Assembly: GCA_032353305.1 (NCBI GenBank)
Contig: JAUCNG010222190.1
Span: 1-19,721 of the forward strand
Source: Cephalothrix spiralis
Taxonomy: Eukaryota; Nemertea; Palaeonemertea; Archinemertea; Cephalotrichidae
Direction of reading: 5' to 3'
DNA: 19,721 bases
The translations under genes and the position numbers were made by a program. Below the pieces are notes generated by a model. It ran no database searches, was not told the DNA's origin, and saw nothing but the letters and a program-made list of their open reading frames with translations. Shown one piece after another: positions 1 through 10,400 of the stretch (within the stretch, counting starts at the first letter, position 1; each line of letters begins with the position of its first letter).

Positions 1-119
1 TTTAAGAGTTTAGATTGTTCCGTTACCAGTCTTGGAAAACCGGGCATCGATGTTGTCTTGAAAAATTCCTTAAACACCTCTTCCTGAGCATTGCCGCCAT
101 TTTGTATTTTCGGATCCAT
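1..119 (-). CDS. Probable DEG/ENaC-type sodium channel, first coding exon (partial, runs off left edge)
   Basis: Read on the minus strand, an ATG at 119-117 opens a frame with no stop to the window edge (39 codons). An in-frame TAG lies 12 bases upstream, so this ATG is the first possible start. It has a favourable context (cgaaATGG). The peptide begins MDPKIQNGGNAQ and contains EVFKEFFKTTSMPGFPRLV. Known of the family: degenerin/ENaC/ASIC subunits carry, just before the first membrane helix, a block of the form F-x-x-F-x-x-x-T-[TS]-x-H-G-x-x-R-L-V that affects gating. Here the Gly is kept but the usual His is Pro. The membrane segments and cysteine-rich extracellular domain would lie left of the window. 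The assignment rests on this one short block. It could also be a fragment of a dead copy. Confidence 0.5.
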   Translation of the reverse strand, partial: MDPKIQNGGNAQEEVFKEFFKTTSMPGFPRLVTEQSKLL

Positions 120-1410
120 TTCGTGTTTCTAAATGTGGAGTAATGTTAATGAAACAATTCCACTATATCTTACATTTATCTCTTACATATTCACAAACTG
201 TCAAATCACGAACTGATTTAAAGTTAGATTATTATCAAAACTCCTTGATGTTATGAACAGAATTGATGCAGAAAATCCAATTGAAGGTTGGCATGCCCTG
301 ATGTCGGAATATTGCTCTTAACCTATGAAGATTTCTGAAGACGTAAAACTGTTGCTTAAATGTTTCAGCTTTCGGATAATAGATGGAACTCAAAGTGTTT
401 ATATAACTCTTTGTTTAAACTCTCTCAGGTTTACAGACTGTCAAATTATGGAAAAATGTTTAAGCTCTTTGAAAACAATATCTATGTGCTTCAAAATTTC
501 AAGCTTTCAGGATTAAGCTCTTTCAAAATAATGGACTATAAACAGTATCCATGTGCTTCAATAATCCTCCAGCTTTCAGGATGTTCATTAATACTAGTAC
601 CGTGGCAATGATTCTAATAACTTGTTACCCTTATTTATCTAGGTTTGCCAACAGCACTGGGTTGGTGACCCGATTCATCACCGGGTCAGGCACCTATTAA
701 CTTAGTTTGATTGCTGAACTTCCATATAGACACAGACACGGTACAGCTGGTCCAAATTAATCACCAGGATGTGATTTTTAAGTTTATAACTTTATGATGA
801 TGGAGGCCCTCCTGCAACTCTATATCGATCATTCCTAATTAATTGACTAAGTGGATTTTAATGGCGACTAATTGAATAATCGAATACACCCATTAACGTC
901 CGCCTTGCGAAATTATAAAAATGTTCACATGAGACGGAACATAAAAGGTCACAAAGTCAACGTAAAATTTAAAAATTTAATACAAAATGATTAATTAGGA
1001 TATATATATTTTGAGAAAAATATTATTTTATGTTTTTAATTGAAAATATTCCCAAAAATATGAAAAAAATAACAGTTTTAAGTTCTTGATGTGTTAATTA
1101 TCAATACCTACTATTTACATTATATCGACAAAAAACTTAAAATGTAGCCGGTGTTTTTGCATCTAAAACTTTTGAGGCAGTATCTAGATTTTCTTTTTTT
1201 ATTTTCAATTTAATTATTGACTTTATTGGTAGCTAATAGCTATAGGTCAAAAAATATACCAAATTCTCAACTTAATCTGTAAGTTTTATTTCGGTTTGTG
1301 AGAAACGCTTCTCTTACTATTTCAAAATGGAGTCAGTGCACACTAGACCTTTTCACTCCTAAAGGTAACATGATCTTCAATCAATATTCTATCCTTAAAC
1401 TTTGCAAAAG
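120..1410. other. Non-coding stretch between the channel start and the first recognised EXOC7 exon
   Basis: AT-rich sequence. I looked for exons encoding the missing N-terminal coiled-coil part of Exo70 and found none. The short open frames at 325-611 show no family resemblance and overlap an imperfect repeat. It contains a small hairpin-like stretch around 664-690 (tgacccg / cgggtca). Some of it may be 5' UTR or promoter of the minus-strand gene starting at 119, but no core promoter motif is convincing. Confidence 0.5.
462..582. repeat. Imperfect two-copy tandem repeat
   Basis: Two adjacent units begin with aagctcttt (462 and 515). Both go through a 'tatgtgcttcaa' / 'catgtgcttcaa' segment and end with agctttcagga. 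The second unit has about 14 extra bases in the middle. A weaker related unit may lie just before it (agctttcgga at 367). No function is suggested. Confidence 0.45.
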
Positions 1411-1495
1411 ATATTGAAAAGGCTGTCTTATGCTTGGATCATGTGATTGGATATTATAATACAGCACGAGAAGCGGAACCAATGATTAGAGAAGG
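1411..1495 (+). CDS. EXOC7: EXOC7 exon a
   Basis: Encodes IEKAVLCLDHVIGYY and ends EPMIREG, with the Gly codon split (GG|gtaatg). The acceptor is inferred: an in-frame TGA at 1371-1373 and the lack of another AG leave gcaaaag ending at 1410 as the only suitable site. It has a weak pyrimidine tract, so the left boundary is the least certain of all the exons. Confidence 0.8.
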
Positions 1496-4400
1496 GTAAT
1501 GATTTTATTTTAATATACAATTCGTAATTATTAATGTTAATGATTTAGCGTTATTTTACCTGTTATTTTTAGATTGTTATTATTGACTGTAATTCGAGAG
1601 CAGATTTAAAATTAAATTACTTAGTAAAACAGTCAATATTACTGATTAAAATTTAATTGAAACGATTTTGGGAAGAACTTTTTTCATCGAGTAGAGGGGA
1701 GAAAGAACAACTGATAACAGTTTATGACGGACCCCGCTCTCATTTGACATTGACCATGTTGACATAAAATCTTTGAGAGTACGCACAATTAAAAAATCAG
1801 CCACAATCAGATCGATATTAAACATGTATGTCTGTGAATGTAGTGTTCGAGTGAGAGTCGCGTGCAGTGATACACATATTTTGTCAATCTCGAATATACT
1901 GTGTTATAAAAAACTACTCGCAGCAAATGTAAACAACCATGCCACAGCCATTTTAGTCTTATAGAAATTTAATTTTTTTTAATTTTTTCCCGAATTAAAA
2001 GTATATTAAAAGATAATATAACAAAATGATTTTATATTTTTAGTCCAAGTAACAATTTAGAAAAATACTTAAAATGTATGGAAAAGTTGCAGAAAGCTGT
2101 GGTATATTTCAATGACAACAACCCTGGAAGTCCAGAATATACAACAGTCGTAAGTATTGCTGTTGTTATTTGTTCTTTTATAATCCGATTTAACAAATTT
2201 ATGTACTTTTAACCATAGTAACGATCAGTTTCGGTCTGCGAATCAAAACCGGAAGATGGGCTCGAATCGATACAGGCAGAGACAGGCGTCTATGCAGTTG
2301 TGTTTTTGTTCAAACAGAAGAGCATGTCGTATGCGAATGCCCGAGAACGGAATTTGTGAGAAGGATTTATTCGGATATTGACTTCTCTTCATTAATTAAC
2401 TCTGTCGTTTGCGAACTTAACAGTGTTGGCAGAATTGTGAAATCCTGAACTGATGAATTTGAATAGTGCTATGTTTCCTAATTAGTACTTCCGATTTATA
2501 CTTTGTTATTTCTTGATATGAATTCCTGGACTGATATATTGTTAATTTATTTTGATCAATAAAGAGCAATAAACCGAACTACTACTATGGCCAAATGAGA
2601 AAATTCAATATGGGATGTATGATTAGTATAATGCTTTTTTCAGCTTCGTCTTTTCAATGGTGGTAAAGATGGGATGGAAAGAGAGTTCAAGAACTTGGTG
2701 TCTAGATACACCAAGCCAGTCGATCCTGTAGTTATAAACAGTCTAATCAATGGAAGTGAAGAAGGTAATTAATTAACCCTATTCGGATTCCGCCCCGCCC
2801 CTAAGGTGTTTCAAAATTATCTTTCAAACGGCTTATAGCAGGGTCTTGAATTTTTAGGAGTTTTGAGCTGAGTGAATTGCCGGCATAATAAAAAAAAATT
2901 CAGGGGGGTATGTACCCAGGGCCGGCGCTGGAGGGCCCCAAAATTGGGGAAATTTTTATTTTTGGTCAAAAATAGTTCACAGAGTAATTTCGAAAGGAGT
3001 TAATCTTATTTATAAATATACATACTTTTTATTGCTTAATGAATGAAGGTCCGTATTTGCCCTCCGACTACATTGCGGCGCGTAGTCTCCAGCAAAAACA
3101 GTAAAGATCGAGTCGAATCTCGCCTCAAACCTTTGTACAACAAGCACGGACTATATTCGCTTATAAAAGTGCAACTTTCTTGACCAGTAAAACCCTTTGG
3201 TGGTTTTGATCTATGATGTCCCGACATTATTTGCTGAAAATTTTAAAATCGGCTGTTGCTTAGTTTTTGAGAAATGCGCATGCGTGGTCGAGTTTAGGGT
3301 TGTGCATCGCAAAAGTAACAGCGTCTTCCGGTAAAATAGTGTCATGTTTCTATCTGTCCGTAATACATTTATATGACACGTTTGATTTTGCTTGCGTTCT
3401 AGCGTTCTAGCGATTATTCCCCGCACACTAAGAATTTTGAAGCGTCGGCGTTCTAACGTTCTTGCGATTATGCGAATTAGTTTGATTTTTGCTGCGTTCT
3501 AACGTTCCTGCGTTCTAACGGACCAGTGTGCGGTAGGCTTTAACGCGTAGCTTGAAATCAAAAAATTGTCTTAACGTGGTTCGTGAACGGAACCCCTCTT
3601 TAAACTTTGATTGACATGACTAATAGTAATACCTGGCGTATTAAAATACTTCGGGAATCTTATCAATGCGTTTTCTTTGACCAGATCTTTCAAGTGGTTC
3701 ACAACGACAAAAAGCCATAGAACATATTCCTGACAAGGCAGTTGATGAACTCTGCTCTCTTGGAAAATGGATAATAGCAAATCAGTCATCTACAGATTTC
3801 ATGGCACATTATGCAACTGTTAGAGGGAACAATTTAGTCCGGTCTTTAGAAGGGTATGTAAATCTCCATTTTATAAATATTTAATTCAAACGGACATTAG
3901 TAATGATCTTGCTAGATGTTAGCTCATAGTGCGGTTTAATTTGTTTGATCTTTTTAACAGATCCTGTTTTAATTGCCTGGTTTACGGTCTAACTTTTCAA
4001 AAAATCCCGTCGGCGGCGGTTAGATAAAACTTTTGAAAACAATCTCGTCCGCGGTAAAAAAAAATTAAAATGAAAAAAAAAAATTCTGAAGTATAATTTG
4101 ACCTAATTTTATGATAAAATGTTGAATTGAACATTTGATTTACTTTCCAAAAAAAAATTCTTCATAACGCCGAGTTTTTTTTCAAACTCTGTCCGAAAAT
4201 TCCATAGGTGGCGACCGTAAAAAAAAAATATATAATTATATTACTACATGTATTTCTATTTTTCGGAAATTTTCACCGGCGGGGTCAATAAACCAAGCAA
4301 TTTTTATGTTCTAAATATCGTCCTTGCTTTCTGCTCGGAAGATATCAAGTACATTTAAACTTGCATGTAGTTCTCGTCATGTTATTTACGTCACGGGAGT

Positions 4401-7400
4401 CGTGCAAATAGCTTAATGTATATACATGTATCTCTTAAAATGCTAATTTAAATAATTTTTCCAATTATAGTCTCCGTGAGCATTTGAAAAAAAGTTCAGC
4501 AGTAAACCCAAACACATTCAACGCCCAGGGATCACCGTTACTTGTAAGTTACCTTTCATTTATATTAAATTCACGGGATTCATCAAGCAAGGGGATTTAA
4601 ATTATCGTTCAAGGCTAACGTTCTAGCAAAAGGAGATTATTCCATACCTGGCCGTCCTCGGTTTTCCCAACTTAATTATAGATATTTGTCTAGGGAATGT
4701 TAGAGGTCTGCTTGCTTTTGCTAAGTTTGCGGTGAGGCTGCGTTGCGGTTTTCTGCATAGTTGAGCTATTTGTGGTATTCCGCATTAATGCAGTAAGTTG
4801 GTTATTTGCGGTATTCTGGATTAAACCATATTGAGGGTGATGCGACGTTGTGTTATTCCGCATTAAATTACCAATTAAATTTTGTGACTCCGGCGTTTCA
4901 TTATTTATGGAATACCGCATTTAAGATGTCTGCTTTGCGGTTCTTCTTATTGGTTGTTTGCGGTTATCCATATTGACGCTTATTTAGGGACTGTGCGGGA
5001 TTCAATAATTGCAGATTTATGTTTTAACGCGTTGCGGAGATGCGGCGTTATATTATTTGCGTTTTCCACTGAAGAACTCTCTCTAAAGATCATTAGTATA
5101 CGATACATTTCGGGATGTTTACCCCATTTTGAGGTCGCGACGTCCTTGGATGTGTTCGGTTTGCCCCAGGATGTACAACAGAGGTGTGAGAACATTAGGT
5201 TTGCGCGATTAACTTTTATTTCAATATTGTGAAGTGTAAGAAATACACGTTTCCTTTTTTCAGACCGCAAAAATAAGAGGGTCATCGGTCAAGGATACAC
5301 CTACTAGAAGGTCAGCTAAACGGATGCAACCGTAAGTATAAATGTAGTACCGAATTACCTTCGCTTCAATGACCAATGATAATAGTATGATGATGGTGTC
5401 AAAAAGTATTCTGGCTAGCCAGAGCCGGTGCGTGCGTCCCCGCGATTAGGAACGAAGTCGATCGCATACTAGCATAATTACAAATTGTTTTCGAAAATGT
5501 GTACTCGACCGTTTTAATAAGATCGGATTACATGTATTTTCGTACCGATAGCTTAACCTTGAGATTAAATAATGTATATTAATGCGCTTGAAATCAAAGC
5601 TTGGTTCGACGGAAAAGTGCACTGTCGATACACCTACGCTCAAGTATGTAGCGTTTAAATAAAAAGTATGCGACACAGTATCTTATTGTATAAAGGGTTA
5701 GAGGCGCGATTCGAATCGTGTCCAATCTCCCGTAACTCTTTTGGAACCTTGCAAGCTAAATTACACTCGCGATTGTTCGACTGAGATAGTTTGAACATCT
5801 GGCCGTCCGCAACTGACAGTGGATGAGATCTAATCAAGACTCCTGTAGGGCTAGTATTTGATTAAAAACGCGCCGCATGTAGTCGGAGGTGTAATATCCT
5901 AATGTATCGTAAATAGGCCTATGTTGGCTTGCCATGGATATTGATCTGGGGTCTTTCCGCCATGAGGTGTGTTCTCATTTATCTCAATAAAGACTTATTA
6001 CTTTACCTGACATTAGCTTTGGTAAATATTACAGGAGGGCTTCATCAAATACAGCCCTTCATTTATTAAGGAAGTGACAGACTCACTCACTGACACAGGT
6101 ACAGGTGGATGAATTGCAAGCTTTGAATAGTGTTTTATTCTCTCTTTCAGTGTGCGGAGAACTGCTTCATTATTGAAAAGTTCCTTAGATACAGGTAAGT
6201 GCATTCGAGGTCCATCTTGCGAAATGACGTAATACGAAACGTGAAATGGTCATTAAAATATTACCACACATCTATTAATCCAGTATGAGATTTTTAACAT
6301 AATTTACCACAAACGATCTCATATCAGACATACATAAGGTATATTACATACCTTGTCACCGGGTATGAGATATACACGAGTTTGAACGAAATGAACCGAG
6401 GCCGCTTGCGACCGACGGTTATTTCGGCCAGGGACGCGCCCAAAACGAGTGAATCTCTTATACCCGGAGACGAAGGTATTTAATATTCCTTGTATTTAAT
6501 ATATTTTAAATCATTTAATATATTAAATTATGAGCAAATAGTATTTGGCAAGTTCAAGGTCGATTTGTGATTTACGTGTTAACCCGACTCAAGCTTTTAT
6601 TGACAGATTGTTACTTTTGCGTGACATATTTAGCTCATAAAATGCATGAAACTTATATTATATGAAGAAATCCGTAAAAACTCCTATGGTCTCCTATAGT
6701 ATAACTTTCATGCATAATTCATGGCACGGTATATTTTCAATATTGATTTGATTAGATGATTCCATTAAAAATCACCGGCTATAGATTATAGACGATGTGA
6801 AAAATACCACAGGTGTTAAATACAATATCGTGACCTACCGTCCATGCATAAATAATTAGAAGCGCTATGATTCATCGTCGATCGATATCGCCACGCGTTA
6901 AGTTGAAATAAATCGGATTTTTTTTGTTTAATCACAGATAAATGATAATAAAAACAGGAGAATTATAGTGGATGTGTGGTAAATATATAATTAAACATCT
7001 CGTCATCCGGTAAATTCTTTGGACTCGTTCTTGTATTATTTTTGCGACCTTATACCAGAATTTTTCCAAAAAATTTACCTTTATAGTAGACTATGGCAGT
7101 ATTAGATTCCAAATCAATACGCGATTCAAATTAAAGAATAATTGCTTGGTTTACGGACCCCGCCGGTGAAAATTTCCAAAAAACGGAAATAATAAAAAAA
7201 CGGACTTTTCGGGCACCAATATAAATAACAATTTTTTTTTACCGCCGACGAAATTTTCAGCCGTCGAATGAACAAAAACGCACGTCGTGGTTAAAACAAA
7301 ACTGACGCCGTCTGGTTTTTCGGACAGTATTGGAAAAAAATTCGGCTGTGTGAAGAATTATTTGGAACACACATTAAAATGCATCCTCGTTCCCAGGGTA

Positions 7401-10400
7401 TTATATCATATATATATATTGATCGTTAAGACGAGCTATACAAGACTGATTAAAATTTCAATTCAATATTTTATCATAAAAATTTTATTGCCGACGAGAT
7501 TTTTGATAAATTGTACCGAATAATTTGTTTTGGAAAAGTCTTTAACATTTAGTTTTATTTATTTTATCAGCCGCCGGCGTGATTTTTTGAAAAGTTTTTC
7601 CGTAAACCAAGCAATTTAAAAAAGGCCTTTTTTGGCAGTTATTTTCGATATATTTGTCATGTTGGTTATTCTACAACAATTGATATTTTAGGTACCATGA
7701 AGCGACAACAATCAATGAATGTTGGATTGGATGACGATTCTTCAAAAGATGTCGGAGCAGAAAATTACCTTTCTGGAATGTCGGCGCTATTAAAATTGAT
7801 CCAAGTAAGATGCTTATTTTCTTGTTTCCACATCAGTAAAACGTTTTTCATATTCAAAATGAACGTCCTTTGTTAAGAACAAAATTAAGTACCTTTCTGT
7901 ACTTGACAAAGGGCATTCATTTTTTACATATCAGTTGCGGATAACCAAATGCAATTTTAAATGTACGATGTGTTAAGACGAGTGCGCCGCCGCGCCCGCC
8001 CCGCCGCCAATTGATTACTATTCGCCGCCGCCGATTAAAATCACCCGGCGCGCCGCGGACGCCGTTCTATTTATCGGCCCGCTGCCGAGAGTTTTTTCTT
8101 GTATACATTTTTTGAACGATTTTAAACGATTGAGGTTTGATTTATAAGGATGAATCCCCGATCTTTTAGTTTAAATGTAGAAAAAACCAGAAGGTTTTAA
8201 GCCATTGAAACAACACGCGCATATAACTAAATTTTCGACTTTATTTGTCGTTGTAATCGAACTAACTGTACTGTGATGATATTATGTTCAAAATTTTTAA
8301 TTTCGAGTCATTTCACGTCGGCGCACACGTCGTCTGGTTATATTAACCCGAACAATTAATTTTTTCAGAGTGAAAACGACCTACTTGTCAGAATTATTCC
8401 AGAAAAATTCCAAAGAAAGTATTTCGACATGTTAATTCAACCTGGTTTAGATTCAGTTGTGGGTGAAGGAGAGGTATGTTTATTTTTCAATTTAGATATT
8501 TAAGTTCTTGGTAAAGGAGTATTACAACACTAGTAAGGATCGCCCATATATGATAAAGAAAAATTGTAATTCAAAAATATCCTTGACGGTCTGTAAACGG
8601 TTTACGTACCAATCGACCTTTAAAGTTGAATGAAAGAACACATCGCTGAATTTTTACCTATACATAGCTAAGGGCCTACTCTGAACCTAAGAGCAAAGGA
8701 GAGAACAAATTGCCCTCACAGTTTTCAAAATATACGCATGCGCAGTCTAGTTTATATTCAAGAATCAAAAATACCTTAATTTGCCAATATAAAGAAATAA
8801 TTTGCCAATTTTGACTCTTGAATTAGTTTTATACCATCTAAATGTATCGCGAATAGATAAAAATATACCCAAAAAATAACCAAAATCCGTTTTATTTTAG
8901 TGTTTTGCCCATGCGCAACCCGCAACCCTAGAACTCTACTTTGCATGCGTATATATCGGAAACTCTGAGGGCGATTTTTTCTCTCTTTGCTCTTAGGTTC
9001 AGAGTAGGCCCTCAGCTATGTTTAGGCAAAAATTCAATGATGTGTTTTTTCATTCAATTTAAAAGGGCAACGGGTGAACCGTGTGCAGCGGTCTCATATT
9101 TTCCTTTATTTGTTTTATAAATCCTTTCAAATTTTATATTTCAAGAAATGTTATATTTTTTCTAAATTATGAGTAAAAGTTCACCAATAACAATTCTTAA
9201 GTTCAATTTTGGCTACATTTGTAAATAAAAAGGTCAATAAACCATGGTTTTCTTATTGGAAAATTTAAAGATTTTGTTTATATTGAATTGTCATAACTTC
9301 ATCAATAAAAAAAATTGTTTTGAAGATGGATGTGATCATTGAATTTTCTGGTTTCTTTTTAGCAACTAGCTCATTCGGCGAAGAGGTCGATTGTAAAGCA
9401 TGATTTTATTGGTGTAGTATCTGTTTTTCCAGTCATTCGACATCTACGTTTATTGAAAAACGAATTTGACCTGACTCTCGAGGTAAGTCACTTAATATTT
9501 CATCATCATTATTAAATCGTGCTTTTCATCTTTGTTGAATGTGGATATTACGCGTTTTGAGATATCAATTACTTCGGGTATGACATCATCAGATGTCACG
9601 TGACCTCAATTTTGACAATGCCATTATTTTTAGAATGTGTAATATAACACAATTACTAAAATATCATCAGGTTAGCATGACTAGGTTCTGAGATATCGAT
9701 TACTTCCGGTTATGACGTCATCAGGTCACATGACCTCAATGCCATTGTATTTAGCATATGGTATAAAAAACCTATAAACCAAATTTCATCAACGTTGCAT
9801 AAATATGTACTGAGATATTCAGGTACCCCTATTACTCCCTGATTAATTTACATGCACCAAAATCAATAGGGGTTTATTCCCAACAATTCTCAACTTGTTT
9901 TTCAAATTTGACGTCAATCGATGGAGAATTGCGAACTGTACTGTCTAAAACCTAATAAACTCACATATACTCCTAATAAACTCACATATACCAAAATAAA
10001 TAGAGGTCTCCCCTCAATATCTTCAACTTATATTTTAAATTTGAAGTCAATCGATTGCAAATTGCGAACGGTACCGTCTGGAAACAGGCCGATAGTTGAA
10101 AATGGGCGTTTCTGGGGAGTAATTACCCCCTGTGATCCCCCTTATAAAGTCACATACCCTAAAATCAATAGAGGTCTTCCCTCATTATGTTATAAATTTG
10201 AAGTCAATCGGTTGAGAATTGCGCCCAGGATTGTCTGGAAACCGATTGGTTCGAAGAAGAAAGAATTCGATCGATTCCATGAATCCGTATCTCAATACAC
10301 AGTATTGGATCAGTCTTAACAATACAAACCCTCAACATTGTAAAGATCCGATATTGATATTATTATGGTACGAGGCCATATGATTTGCACAATCACGGAG

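Larger units (their letters stand above)
6195..7691. other. Intron holding three repeat elements, no gene
   Basis: Contains a fold-back element (6336-6491), a small hairpin (6641-6718) and the longest MITE-like copy (7140-7616). The open frame at 7287-7523 lies inside the last of these and shows no resemblance to a protein. The remainder is AT-rich. Confidence 0.6.

Noticed and set aside
325-611. Two overlapping short open frames
   Set aside because: Fall in an imperfect tandem repeat. No match to the Exo70 N-terminus or any other family.
3036-3426. Two minus-strand open frames in an EXOC7 intron
   Set aside because: Short, no family resemblance, overlapping degenerate repeats; treated as chance.
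5700-5720. tRNA B-box-like GATTCGAATC
   Set aside because: Self-palindromic, no A box at the right distance on either strand and no cloverleaf can be drawn. Could be a decayed SINE at most.
9921-10319. 132-codon open frame left of the ankyrin/kinase gene
   Set aside because: It reads through tandem inner units of the inverted arm, so its internal repetition (for example KLTYT, KINRGLPS) is that of the DNA repeat. No protein family resemblance.
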